Assembly (NCBI RefSeq): GCF_026898135.2
Contig: NZ_CP114035.2
Location: forward strand, 723,501-787,500
Direction: 5' to 3'
DNA: 64,000 bases
DNA from: Pseudomonas fortuita
GTDB lineage: Bacteria; Pseudomonadota; Gammaproteobacteria; Pseudomonadales; Pseudomonadaceae
Positions within the stretch are counted from its first letter, which is position 1, and every line of letters begins with the position of its first letter. The notes beneath the pieces were generated by a model. It did not search any database, was not told the DNA's origin, and saw only the letters and a list, made by a program, of their open reading frames with translations. Shown here piece after piece: positions 25,951 to 34,630 of the stretch. Position numbers and translations under genes: made by a program.

Positions 25951-26043
25951 ATGGCGGCTGTGTGTGGGCAGGCTTCGGCCTGGCCGGGTTTCCAAGTTTC
26001 CCGGTATTCCTACCCCGCACACAGCTGCCACCCAATCCCGTAG
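25951..26043 (+). CDS. Ash-like mini-ORF (P4 satellite phage type)
   Basis: A 30-codon frame beginning MAAVCGQASAWPGFQVSR follows directly after the leader terminator. The pattern M-x-A-x-x-GQ-x-S-x-WP matches what I recall of the Phage_ASH family of P4-like elements (MVALAGQPSGWP type), and the upstream in-frame part (AFLCLPCCV) fits the family's preceding block. The product is shorter than typical Ash proteins. The other two frames are also open here, so coding is not certain. Confidence 0.4.
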   Translation: MAAVCGQASAWPGFQVSRYSYPAHSCHPIP

Positions 26044-26207
26044 GAAGGATCGTGGCAGCTCCAACCAAAACTTGGAGCCTCATGCATGCTTACCTCAAGT
26101 CCAAGCAGGACCCTCGCATTCGTTCTCCACCGTCGTGCTTCGACGGCCATCAGCTACTTCCCCCCCAGCCAATCCCACTCCGTCCCCGGTCATTCGGAGG
26201 TGCGGCC

Positions 26208-26435
26208 ATGACTGACCAAGAGCGCCTCTCCACCATCCAAAGCTACGCCTGGACCCTCGAACTGCTAGGCGAGGCCCTGGTCCAGCACGATGAAATGCTG
26301 GAATGCGAACACAACCCGCAATTGAGCTTTCGCAACACGGCCGGTATCCATCAGGCGATTCGGATCATCAGCCGGTTGGCCAGTGAGCAGTGTGGGAAGG
26401 TGATGGAGCGGAACGGCCATGAGTTGGAGGGTTAG
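26208..26435 (+). CDS. Small helical protein of unknown function
   Basis: This 75-residue soluble protein starts MTDQERLSTIQSYAWTLELLG and is largely helical, with two cysteines and an acidic/amphipathic pattern (HDEMLECEHNPQ, GIHQAIRIISRLASEQCGK). A strong ribosome site GGAGG lies eight bases upstream. I recall similar short proteins in other Pseudomonas genomes but no function. It lies downstream of the structured leader and shares with the second leader the pre-start sequence CAGCCAATCCC...CGGAGG. It may be controlled by the leader. Confidence 0.6.
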   Translation: MTDQERLSTIQSYAWTLELLGEALVQHDEMLECEHNPQLSFRNTAGIHQAIRIISRLASEQCGKVMERNGHELEG

Positions 26436-26692
26436 AGGAGGTCGTTGATGAGTGGGGGCCAGATGTGGGGGTTGCAGCTGGCTCCTCTGTTGAGGCCGAT
26501 GGTGGGTTATTCCTGCCAGGGCGGGGTATGGGGCTGCTGCGCAGCCCATCGCAGGCAAGCCAGCTCCTACACGGACCGCATATGGCCTGGTGTGTGTGCG
26601 TTGCTTGTGGCGAGCAATTTTCTACGAAATACGCAGTACATTCGTACCCTCGAAAACTTGCGAAAACAGCCACCCAGCAATAAAGACCCTCA

Positions 26693-26775
26693 GTCGCCGA
26701 ATCAGCGACGCGACCTTGGCCGGTCGGAATCGAAAGGCGCATCAGCCCCCAGTCTTCATCGCAGGCGCTTTTTTT
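26693..26775 (+). ncRNA. Structured phage-type leader RNA, copy 2
   Basis: Hairpin GTCGC-CGAATCA-GCGAC (26693-26709) is followed by hairpin CGACC-TTGGCC-GGTCG (26711-26726), then AAGGCGCATC and finally CAGGCGC with TTTTTTT. The order, spacing and the GGCGCAT and GGCGC-T(n) blocks match the element at 25841, while both stems differ in sequence yet remain paired. That is compensatory change, supporting a structured RNA. A ribosome site and ATG follow at 26842, preceded by CAGCCAATCCC and CGGAGG as in copy 1. Confidence 0.5.
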
Positions 26776-26841
26776 GTGCGGTCATTAGCGACTTCAATGT
26801 CAGCCAATCCCGCTTCGTCTCCGTCCAATCGGAGGCCCGCC

Positions 26842-26976
26842 ATGGAGCAGAGTGGTCAGGCCCCGGCTGGTCAGGGTGGGGCTTTGCTGTTTGGCGCTTC
26901 CCGCGCAGTGCGCCGCCGGCTAGCTGTTGAGCAGGGCAGTTGCTCGTACGCCCGGTGTTTGGTGCGCAGGTATAGA
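26842..26976 (+). pseudogene. Probable decayed small ORF after leader copy 2
   Basis: ATG 26842 has a GGAGG site but opens a low-complexity frame (MEQSGQAPAGQGGALLFGAS) continuing into the antisense of the next gene. With small indels, LLFG...LAVEQGSC would resemble the DUF3077-type small Pseudomonas proteins that often follow such leaders. It is probably a truncated relic and assignment is weak. Confidence 0.25.
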
Positions 26977-27570
26977 TCAGTCTGCATTGAGCCAGTCGAC
27001 TTCCCGCTCCTGAATGATCAACCTCAGGTCACCTTGATGTGCAGCGGGGTAACAAGCCAGGAATGCGCCGACCGGGTAGAGGTAATGAGATTCGACTGGG
27101 TGCCCGTCGGCGCTTGTAAGCTTGATATCACAATCAGGGCCTTCGCACTGCGTCAGGTCGAAAGGTTGACCGGTTTGGGCATCGACAATTTTCCATAGGG
27201 AAGGATCGCTGGCTTTTATGGGCTGGACATCTACCACGCCATTGGCATTGGTGAATACGCCTTCGCCCAGATGCTCGCCGCTGCGTAGGTAAAGCCGATA
27301 GCCGCCATCAAAATGGCGGAAATACAGCACCAGCGATTGCGCACTGGCACCCCTGTCAAAGGTAATCAGCCCGCTGTCCCTACCTAGGTGCCAGTCTTCG
27401 TCTGAGCAATTGAACATGCCAATGGCACGGCCGCCATCCATGACAGGATTCAAATTGTTGATGGGACTGCTGAGAATAATTGGCCCTGTGCACATGCTGT
27501 CCAGGGTATTCAGGGGGCAGCCGGCAATTTGCAGGGTTGCGGTGAAAGAAAGTTTCTTGTGATCGGTCAT
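26977..27570 (-). CDS. Beta-rich protein of unknown function, paralogue A
   Basis: This 197-residue soluble protein has no signal peptide. It begins MTDHKKLSFTATLQIAG. The central block is LVLYFRHFDGGYRLYLRSGE, followed by HLGEGVF, and it ends LRLIIQEREVDW. The same three blocks occur in the genes at 34631 and 35318. The GYRLYLR/GEGVF/DPSLWKI pattern is reminiscent of a beta-trefoil (fascin- or lectin-like) repeat, which is an inference. The start at 27570 is chosen by homology with the paralogue MADHQALSFTATL. It is divergent from the malate dehydrogenase gene. Confidence 0.7.
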   Translation of the reverse strand: MTDHKKLSFTATLQIAGCPLNTLDSMCTGPIILSSPINNLNPVMDGGRAIGMFNCSDEDWHLGRDSGLITFDRGASAQSLVLYFRHFDGGYRLYLRSGEHLGEGVFTNANGVVDVQPIKASDPSLWKIVDAQTGQPFDLTQCEGPDCDIKLTSADGHPVESHYLYPVGAFLACYPAAHQGDLRLIIQEREVDWLNAD

Positions 27571-27805
27571 GGTGCGTTTCCGGTTGGTGAGCAAGACGGA
27601 CAGGCTAAGCTGACCTGAATGGCACACCCATCCGGAACTGGTTCCGCGCAGCGGCGGGAGCCGGGCTCTACTCGCGCATCGTGTGGGGCGCTGCTTCATG
27701 GATTAAGCCAGGCATCACCTTGGGTGGTCTTTTCGCTTCAGCGGTCAATACTTCCCTGTATACGCAGGCGTGTTCCTGGTGGCGCGCGCCGCTGGGAGGT
27801 GTCAG

Positions 27806-28735
27806 GTGAACAAGCTAACAATCGTGGGTGCCGGCCTGGTCGGCGAGGCGGCGGCGCAGATCATCGCCCGGGATGAGTTGTGCCGTGAACTGGTGTTGAT
27901 GGATGTACAGGGCGAGCTGGCGCAGGGCAAGGCGCTGGATGTGTGGCAGGCCGCTGTGGAGTCTGGTTCCGATACCCGGGTCTACGGTGGTGCCCAAGCC
28001 GAAATGCTCGACGGTTCCGAGCTGGTGGTGATTACCGCAGGCGTGCCGCGCAAGCCCGGGCAGTCGCGCCAGGATGTGCTGAGTATCAACCTGCCCATTC
28101 TCGATAGCATCATGGCCGACATCCAACACCATGCGCCGACAGCCACGGTGCTGGTGGTGTCCAACCCGGTCGATGTGCTGACTTATCGGGCCTGGAGCCT
28201 CAGCGGCCTTGGGCGCGCCAAGGTATTTGGCCAGGCAGGGGTGCTGGATACCGCGCGCATGAAGTGCTTCATTGCCGAGCAGACCGGGTTTTCCGCTCGG
28301 GATATCACGGCGCTGGTGCTCGGCGGGCATGGCGACAGCATGGTGCCGCTGATGCGCTACTGCCAGATCGGCTCGGTGCCGCTGTCGCACTTCCTGTCCG
28401 ATGACCAGATAGAGCGGATCGTGGAGCGCACGCGCAAGGGCGGCGGCGAGATTCTGGGCTTGAAGAAGCTGGGCAGCGCCTGCGATGCGCCGGGCGTGGC
28501 CATTGCGCAGATGGTGGATGCCATCGCCAATGGGCGAAACCGTATCTTGCCGGCTGTGGCGATTCTGGAGGGCGAGTACGGACGCACGGATATTGCCATG
28601 GGTGTGCCCTGTGTACTGTCAGACCAAGGGCTGGCGCGGGTGATCGAGTTGCCACTGGATGCGCAGGAACAGGCGATGTTCGACCATTCTGCGGATCAGG
28701 TGGCGCGGGATATTGCCGAGATGAAGACGCTTTGA
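27806..28735 (+). CDS. mdh: NAD-dependent malate dehydrogenase (LDH-like type)
   Basis: The 309-residue enzyme interconverts malate and oxaloacetate. The Rossmann fold starts NKLTIVGAGLVGEAA. The loop GVPRKPGQSRQD carries the Arg that selects dicarboxylates (lactate dehydrogenase has Gln at that position). NPVDVLTY and the catalytic His in GGHGDSMVP are intact. The start is a GTG at 27806 preceded by GGGAGGT; an in-frame ATG 12 codons upstream has no ribosome site. This is the type 3, LDH-like family rather than the E. coli type. Confidence 0.88.
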   Translation: MNKLTIVGAGLVGEAAAQIIARDELCRELVLMDVQGELAQGKALDVWQAAVESGSDTRVYGGAQAEMLDGSELVVITAGVPRKPGQSRQDVLSINLPILDSIMADIQHHAPTATVLVVSNPVDVLTYRAWSLSGLGRAKVFGQAGVLDTARMKCFIAEQTGFSARDITALVLGGHGDSMVPLMRYCQIGSVPLSHFLSDDQIERIVERTRKGGGEILGLKKLGSACDAPGVAIAQMVDAIANGRNRILPAVAILEGEYGRTDIAMGVPCVLSDQGLARVIELPLDAQEQAMFDHSADQVARDIAEMKTL

Positions 28736-28786
28736 GCGATGGCCGTGAGGGGCTGCCTGGCAGCCCCTGCGCGGCAAACGCTGGCG

Positions 28787-29608
28787 CTACCGCTGGTAAG
28801 CCTTGCCGAAATGCCGCTCCAGCCGTGCCTGCACCAGCTCCAGCAGGATCGACAGCACCCAGTAGATCACCGCCGCCGTGGTCAGCATCTCCAGGTAACG
28901 ATAGCTCGACCGCCCGTAGGATTGCGCAAGGAACATGACCTCCCACACGCCCATCACCGAAATCAGCGAGGAGTCCTTGAGCATCGAGATGAACTGGTTG
29001 GCCGTGGGCGGAATGATCACCCGCATGGCCTGGGGCAGGATGACGTGGCAGAAGATCTGCCGCGTGCGCATGCCCAGGGCCAGCGCCGCTTCACGTTGCC
29101 CGCGCGCGACCCCGAGGATACCGGCACGGAAGATCTCGCTCAGGTAGGCCCCATAGTTCAGCGACAACGCGATGATGCCGGCACTGATGGCGCCCGGTAC
29201 CAGGCCCAGTTGCGGGAGGCCCAGGTAGATCAGCAAGATCTGGATCAGCAGCGGTGTGCCGCGGAAGAACGAGGTGTAGAAGCTGGCAACACCCACCAGC
29301 ACGGCGCTGTTCGACAACCGCGCCAGCGCGGCGGCAAAGCCCAGCAGCACCGAGACCACCATTGAGCACAGGCACAGGAACAAGGTGAGCGCCGCGCCCT
29401 GGAGAAAGCCGTTAGGCCCCAGCTTGAAGCCGGCGAGGTTCGGAAACTTCTCCAGAATGATCGAGAACTTCAGGTCAAAGCTGAGGAAAAACGCCACAAA
29501 CAGGCCGAACAGCGCCAGCCAGGTCAGCAGTAACCGGGTACGGAAGCTGAACAGGCCGGCGCCCGCCGGCTTGACCACGGGCTTGGGGGAGGGGGGGAAG
29601 CTGCTCAT
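28787..29608 (-). CDS. Polar amino-acid ABC transporter permease
   Basis: This 273-residue inner-membrane protein is of the HisM/GlnP family. The EAA loop is clear: ARGQREAALALGMRTRQIF followed by HVILPQAMRVIIPP. About six hydrophobic segments are visible, with an N-terminal cytoplasmic proline-rich tail (SSFPPSPKPVV). Its start overlaps the stop of the substrate-binding gene by four bases, so the two form an operon. No ATPase gene is adjacent, so the transporter must borrow one encoded elsewhere. Confidence 0.9.
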   Translation of the reverse strand: MSSFPPSPKPVVKPAGAGLFSFRTRLLLTWLALFGLFVAFFLSFDLKFSIILEKFPNLAGFKLGPNGFLQGAALTLFLCLCSMVVSVLLGFAAALARLSNSAVLVGVASFYTSFFRGTPLLIQILLIYLGLPQLGLVPGAISAGIIALSLNYGAYLSEIFRAGILGVARGQREAALALGMRTRQIFCHVILPQAMRVIIPPTANQFISMLKDSSLISVMGVWEVMFLAQSYGRSSYRYLEMLTTAAVIYWVLSILLELVQARLERHFGKAYQR

Positions 29609-30426
29609 TTGCTGATATCGGCGCCAATCCATTTTTGCGACAGCTTGGCCAGGGTGCCATCAGCCTTCAGCTCGGCAAATACCTGGCGCACCTTGGCGTC
29701 CCACTCAGGGTCGCCTTTTTCGATGGCTACCGAGTTCGGCTCCTCATACAGCGGTGCGCCGGCCAGCTTGAAGCGCTTGTCCTGGCTCAGGCGCGGCTGC
29801 GCGGTCACCAGGTTGGTGAGGATGGCATCCAGGCGCACCCCAGCCCCCAGGCCCAGGTCCTGGAAGGCGACGTTGTCGGTGTCGTAGGGCGCTATCTGCA
29901 CGAAGTCGAAGGGGTATTCGAGCTTCTTGTCTTCGTCGCCTTCAATGACCAGATTTTTGTTCAGGTAGCTCTCGTAGCTCGATGCACTGGTCAGGCCCAC
30001 CTTGCGGCCCTCCAGGTCCTTGGCGCCATGGATGCGCTCATCCTTGGCATTGACCACGATCACCGCCGGTGAGGCGTAGTACTCCACCGGGAAGTCGAAC
30101 ACTTCGGCGCGGGCCTTGCTCGGGGTCATCGAGCAGATGCAGATGTCGTAGCGGCCGCTCCAGCGGCCAGCGGCGATCACGTCCCAGGACGGGGTTTCCA
30201 GGCGCAGCTTGACGCCCAGCTTGTCAGCCACGGCCTTGGCCACGTCCACATCGAAACCGTCCAGCTGGTTCTGGTCGTTGAGGAAGGAGAACGGCGGGTA
30301 GCTTTCCATCAGCACGTTGACCAGTTCCTTGCGCGATTCAACCCGCTCCAGCGTGGCGCCAGCAAAGGCCTGGGAAGCAGTGGCGAGCAGCACGAGGCCC
30401 GCACCGAGCACGGTAGAAAATCGCAT
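29605..30426 (-). CDS. Periplasmic amino-acid-binding protein of ABC transporter
   Basis: This 273-residue SBP_bac_3 protein has a signal peptide MRFSTVLGAGLVLLATASQA with likely cleavage after AFA. Family blocks are ESYPPFSFLNDQNQLDGFDVD near residue 40-60, DICICSMTPSKARAEVFDF and GRKVGLTSASSYESYL. The ligand is a polar amino acid or related compound; the exact one cannot be read. The Met at 30426 is preferred over 30432 or 30450 because of ribosome-site spacing (CAGGT). It is divergent from the homocysteine methyltransferase gene, suggesting a link to methionine or S-methylmethionine use. Confidence 0.88.
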   Translation of the reverse strand: MRFSTVLGAGLVLLATASQAFAGATLERVESRKELVNVLMESYPPFSFLNDQNQLDGFDVDVAKAVADKLGVKLRLETPSWDVIAAGRWSGRYDICICSMTPSKARAEVFDFPVEYYASPAVIVVNAKDERIHGAKDLEGRKVGLTSASSYESYLNKNLVIEGDEDKKLEYPFDFVQIAPYDTDNVAFQDLGLGAGVRLDAILTNLVTAQPRLSQDKRFKLAGAPLYEEPNSVAIEKGDPEWDAKVRQVFAELKADGTLAKLSQKWIGADISK

Positions 30427-30529
30427 GTACATACCTGATATGTTGGGCAAAGGAGTGATAGGGTATTTAATAGTTATAAACGTTCATGAACTAATGAATT
30501 TTATTCATAAGAACCTGCAGAGAAGTTAT

Positions 30530-31429
30530 ATGAAACAGCGAGCGATGGTCATTCTCGACGGCGGCATGGGCCGTGAACTGCAGCGCAGTGGGGCGCCATT
30601 CCGCCAGCCCGAATGGTCGGCACTGGCGCTGAGCGAGGCGCCGGAGGCGGTGGTTGGCGTGCACGCAGCGTTTATCGCCGCCGGTGCACAAGTCATCACC
30701 AGCAACAGTTATGCGGTAGTGCCCTTCCACATCGGCGAGGAGCGCTTTGCCAAGGAAGGGCAGCAACTGGCCAATATCGCCGGCCAGCTCGCGCGGCATG
30801 CGGCCGATACCGGCGCGCACCCGGTAAGGGTGGCAGGTTCCTTGCCACCGCTTTTCGGTTCTTACCGCCCGGACCTGTTCCAGCCTGAGCGCGTGGCCGA
30901 GGTATTGCTCCCCCTGCTCCAAGGCCTGGCCCCTCATGTGGACTTGTGGCTGGCAGAAACCCAAAGCTCGATTGCCGAAGTGCGGGCCATTCATCAGCAC
31001 CTGCCTGAAGACGGCCGGCCGTTCTGGGTGTCGTTCACCTTGCAGGATGAAGAGGTGGACGCTGTGCCTCGGCTGCGCTCCGGCGAGCCGGTAGCCGATG
31101 CCATCGAGGCCGTGATCGGCCTGGGTGCTGCGGCGGTGCTGTTCAACTGCAGCCAGCCGGAAGTGATTGGTGCTGCAATCGATGTCGCCCGCGAGCTCAC
31201 CCAGCAGCACAACGCCGACATCGCAATCGGTGCCTATGCCAACGCCTTCCCGCCACAGCCCAAGGAAGCCACCGCCAACGATGGCCTGGATGAGCTGCGC
31301 GAAGACCTCGATCCACCTGGTTACCTGGCCTGGGCCACCGACTGGCGTGAGCGCGGCGCCAGTCTGGTAGGCGGCTGCTGTGGTATCGGCCCGGAGCACA
31401 TTGCCGAGCTCAAACGTAACCTGGGCTGA
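30530..31429 (+). CDS. mmuM: Homocysteine S-methyltransferase
   Basis: The 299-residue zinc enzyme transfers a methyl group, probably from S-methylmethionine, to homocysteine to give methionine. It starts MKQRAMVILDGGMGRELQRSG, the typical N terminus. The zinc ligands are the Cys in LFNCSQPEV near residue 206 and the pair in GGCCGIGPEH near 282. The Met at 30530 is used, since the upstream in-frame extension runs through the divergent promoter region. The adjacent amino-acid ABC transporter genes could supply its methyl donor. MmuM identity within the family is likely, not proven. Confidence 0.82.
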   Translation: MKQRAMVILDGGMGRELQRSGAPFRQPEWSALALSEAPEAVVGVHAAFIAAGAQVITSNSYAVVPFHIGEERFAKEGQQLANIAGQLARHAADTGAHPVRVAGSLPPLFGSYRPDLFQPERVAEVLLPLLQGLAPHVDLWLAETQSSIAEVRAIHQHLPEDGRPFWVSFTLQDEEVDAVPRLRSGEPVADAIEAVIGLGAAAVLFNCSQPEVIGAAIDVARELTQQHNADIAIGAYANAFPPQPKEATANDGLDELREDLDPPGYLAWATDWRERGASLVGGCCGIGPEHIAELKRNLG

Positions 31430-31593
31430 TGTTTCAGCGCGGGGCTGGCAGGAAAGCGCAGCGGTAATTTTTGGGAAATGCCTGAACTGACGCTAAGGTT
31501 TGGGCATCTCTCATTCACCACGCGGCGAGGGTGGTCGAGTCTTGACCGCTCTCACCTGATGCGCAGCGCTGAACACCAGGAGTCATACTGCCT

Positions 31594-33567
31594 ATGAATG
31601 CAGAGCAAAAACGCAGGAGCACCATCAACCCTCCCGTTTTCTTTACCAGTGCCATTCTGGTGCTGCTGTTGGTGCTGTACGCCACGGTTTTCCAGGAGCA
31701 CGCTCAGCGTGTGTTCGAAGACGTGCAGCAATGGATCATCACCAACGCCAGCTGGTTCTACATCCTTACCGTGGCATTGGTACTGATCAGCGTGGTGTTC
31801 CTGGCGGTCAGCCGCTACGGCGATATCAAGCTGGGCCCGGACCACAGCGAGCCGGACTACCCCAACAAGAGCTGGTTCGCCATGCTGTTCTCGGCAGGCA
31901 TGGGTATCGGCCTGATGTTCTTCGGCGTAGCCGAGCCTGTGATGCATTTCATCAACCCCCCGGTCGGTGAGCCAAATACCATCGCGGCAGCACGTGAAGC
32001 CATGAACATCACGTTCTTCCACTGGGGCCTGCATGCCTGGGCCATCTACGCCATCGTCGCGCTGATCCTGGCTTACTTCAGTTTCCGCAACGGGCTGCCA
32101 TTGACGCTGCGTTCGGCGCTGTATCCTTTGATTGGCGAGCGCATCTACGGCCCGATCGGGCATGCTGTGGATATCTTTGCCATTCTGGGGACGGTATTTG
32201 GCGTGGCCACTTCGCTTGGCTACGGCGTGCTGCAGATCAACAGCGGCCTGCACCAGCTGTTCGGTTTGCCCGTCAGCACCACTGTGCAAGTCGTTCTCAT
32301 CGCCGCCACCTGTGCCCTTGCCACGCTGTCGGTGGCCAGCGGGCTGGATAAAGGCATTCGCATTCTCTCCGAGCTCAACCTTGGCCTGGCAGTGATATTG
32401 ATGCTGTTCGTGCTGGTCGTTGGCCCGACCGTGTTCCTGCTGCAGGCCTATGTTCAGAACACCGGCGCGTACCTGTCCGATATCGTCAACAAGACATTCA
32501 ACCTGTTCGCCTACGAACCCACCGACTGGATCGGTGGCTGGACCCTGCTGTACTGGGGCTGGTGGCTGTCCTGGTCGCCTTTCGTAGGGCTGTTTATCGC
32601 GCGTATTTCCCGTGGTCGCACCATTCGCGAATTCGTCTGCGGCGTGTTGTTCGTACCGGCAGGTTTTACCCTGCTGTGGATGACTGTGTTCGGCGACACC
32701 GCCATTCACATGATCCTGCACGGGGGCGTGAGGGAGCTGGCGGCGGTTGTCGATCAGGACAGTTCGCTTGCGTTATTCGCGTTTCTCGAACACTTCCCGT
32801 GGTCGACAACGGTATCGTTAGTGGCGGTGCTGATGGTGGTGGTGTTCTTTGTCACCTCCGCGGACTCCGGGGCGCTGGTGGTAGACATGCTTGCCTCCTC
32901 GGGCAAAGGCCAATCGCCGCTGTGGCAGCGGGTGTTCTGGTCGGTGACCATGGGCGCAGTTGCCATTGCCTTGTTGCTGGCCAACGGCCTGAAAGCGCTG
33001 CAGGCAGCCACCATCGCCAGTGCCTTGCCATTCGCGGTCATCCTGCTGGTGGCGATCTGGGGCCTGTTCAAGGCCTTGGGCCTGGATGCCACCCGTCGTG
33101 GCCTGCGCACCCAGTCGCTGCCAGGCCAGCGCCAGCACCGGCAGAATCACGGTGGCTGGCAACGGCGCCTGCGCAACATCGCCATGATGCCGCGCAGGGC
33201 CCACGTTACCCGCTTTATCAATGATGTGGTCAAGCCCGCCTGCGACGAAGTGGCCCAGGAGCTGCGCAAGCAAGGTTACGAGGTTACGGTTGAGGAACGC
33301 GACGATGGCCGGGTCGCGCTCGAGCTTTCCCACGCGGGCGAGGGCCGCTTCAAATATGAAGTTCGGCCGCGTGCGTACAATACCCCCAGCTTCGTCCTTC
33401 GCGAATCTGACGATAACAACGATGCTCGCAAGTATTTCCGCGCCGAGGTGTATCTGCGTGAGGGCGGGCAGGACTACGACGTGATGGGCTGGAGCCGCGA
33501 AGATGTGATTGGCGACATCCTGGACCAGTACGAGCGCCACCTGCACTACCTGCACGTGGTCAGTTGA
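31594..33567 (+). CDS. betT: BCCT-family choline/betaine transporter
   Basis: This 657-residue protein has twelve membrane helices and the tryptophan-rich signature GWTLLYWGWWLSWSPFVGLF followed by IARISRGRTIREF near residues 310-345. Early blocks SWFAMLFSAGMGIGLMFFGVAEP are diagnostic. A C-terminal cytoplasmic domain of about 130 residues (from RRAHVTRFINDVVKPACDEV) is typical for the osmoregulated BetT subtype and is absent from simple BCCT carriers. Substrate choline is inferred from this architecture. It is transcribed alone. Confidence 0.88.
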   Translation: MNAEQKRRSTINPPVFFTSAILVLLLVLYATVFQEHAQRVFEDVQQWIITNASWFYILTVALVLISVVFLAVSRYGDIKLGPDHSEPDYPNKSWFAMLFSAGMGIGLMFFGVAEPVMHFINPPVGEPNTIAAAREAMNITFFHWGLHAWAIYAIVALILAYFSFRNGLPLTLRSALYPLIGERIYGPIGHAVDIFAILGTVFGVATSLGYGVLQINSGLHQLFGLPVSTTVQVVLIAATCALATLSVASGLDKGIRILSELNLGLAVILMLFVLVVGPTVFLLQAYVQNTGAYLSDIVNKTFNLFAYEPTDWIGGWTLLYWGWWLSWSPFVGLFIARISRGRTIREFVCGVLFVPAGFTLLWMTVFGDTAIHMILHGGVRELAAVVDQDSSLALFAFLEHFPWSTTVSLVAVLMVVVFFVTSADSGALVVDMLASSGKGQSPLWQRVFWSVTMGAVAIALLLANGLKALQAATIASALPFAVILLVAIWGLFKALGLDATRRGLRTQSLPGQRQHRQNHGGWQRRLRNIAMMPRRAHVTRFINDVVKPACDEVAQELRKQGYEVTVEERDDGRVALELSHAGEGRFKYEVRPRAYNTPSFVLRESDDNNDARKYFRAEVYLREGGQDYDVMGWSREDVIGDILDQYERHLHYLHVVS

Positions 33568-33572
33568 GCCCC

Positions 33573-34547
33573 TTACGTGCGGGTCAGGCGAGGTATGGCC
33601 CGCACGTAACCCAGCTCGCACACCAGCTCCACCAGCGTCTGCGTGATCACGGCAGCTGCTGCCAGGGTGCGCAAATGCTCGGGCAAGGCCAGTGCCAGCG
33701 GCAACACCACCAGCGAATTGCGGGTCGATGCGCTGAACATCACCGAACGCGCCTCGGTGGCTGGCAGGCGCAGCAGACGGGCCGAAACGAACCCGAGCGC
33801 TGGCGCCAGCAGCATGAAACCGATGTACACCGGGATCACCGGCAGCAAGCGGTCGAAATCACGTAGCACCACGGCAATTTGCGAAGCGATCACAACCATC
33901 AGTACCAAGGCCATCGCCGGTACGGGTAACCACGCCCAGGCGTCATTCCAGGTTGCGACTTTACGCGAGTGGCGGGCACCGGCGCTGGTCAGCACCGCAA
34001 GGGCCATTGGCATCACGATCAGTAGCACGAAGGCTTCCACGAACGGGGTGATGGAGATGGCCACCTGGCTGCTGTCGCCCAGCATCAATGCCAGATACAC
34101 CGGCAGCAGCACCAGTTGCACCAGCAGCAGCACGGGGGTGGCGGCCAAAGTCAGGCGCGAGTCGCCTTCGCCGATGTGGGTGAACACCACCACGTAGTCG
34201 ATGCAGGGTGTGAGCAGTACCAGCAGGGCGCCGATGAGCAACGCCGGGTGTTCGACCAGCCCGCGGGTGATGCCCCAGACCAGTAGCGGCACGAGGATGA
34301 AGTTGGCGACCAGCAGGGCAGCGATGAACCGGCGGTTGCCCAGGCCCTGGCGCAGGTCGAGAAAAGGGATCTGCAGGAACATTGCGTACATCAGCACGGC
34401 GATGGCGGGGGTGACCAGTGCCTCCAGGTGGCGGGCGCTGTCACTGGCCAGCAAGCCGAAGGCGATGGCGGCAAACACTGCGGCGAAGTAGATCAGGGTC
34501 TGATGGGTTTCGAGTTGTTCTCTGGTCAAGAGGAGGCCTGTGCTCAA
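33573..34547 (-). CDS. BASS/ACR3-like transporter (bile acid:sodium symporter fold)
   Basis: The 324-residue membrane protein has about ten helices. Blocks MFLQIPFLDLRQGLGNRRF and LLTPCIDYVVVFTHIGEGDS are like those of the arsenic-resistance ACR3 branch, with the Cys in TPCIDY at the position of the conserved ACR3 helix-4 cysteine. MFSASTRNSLVVLPLALALP is the conserved late block. Pseudomonas copies are often annotated arsenic resistance protein, but no arsR or arsC lies nearby, so the substrate remains open. It converges with betT. Confidence 0.78.
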   Translation of the reverse strand: MSTGLLLTREQLETHQTLIYFAAVFAAIAFGLLASDSARHLEALVTPAIAVLMYAMFLQIPFLDLRQGLGNRRFIAALLVANFILVPLLVWGITRGLVEHPALLIGALLVLLTPCIDYVVVFTHIGEGDSRLTLAATPVLLLVQLVLLPVYLALMLGDSSQVAISITPFVEAFVLLIVMPMALAVLTSAGARHSRKVATWNDAWAWLPVPAMALVLMVVIASQIAVVLRDFDRLLPVIPVYIGFMLLAPALGFVSARLLRLPATEARSVMFSASTRNSLVVLPLALALPEHLRTLAAAAVITQTLVELVCELGYVRAIPRLTRT

Positions 34548-34630
34548 AAGCTAAAGAGCACAGGGTAATCGTTGGCGGCATTGGGTGCTCGCCTGAATCA
34601 TTGCTCTTGCGGCCTTGGCCCCCCAGCTAC

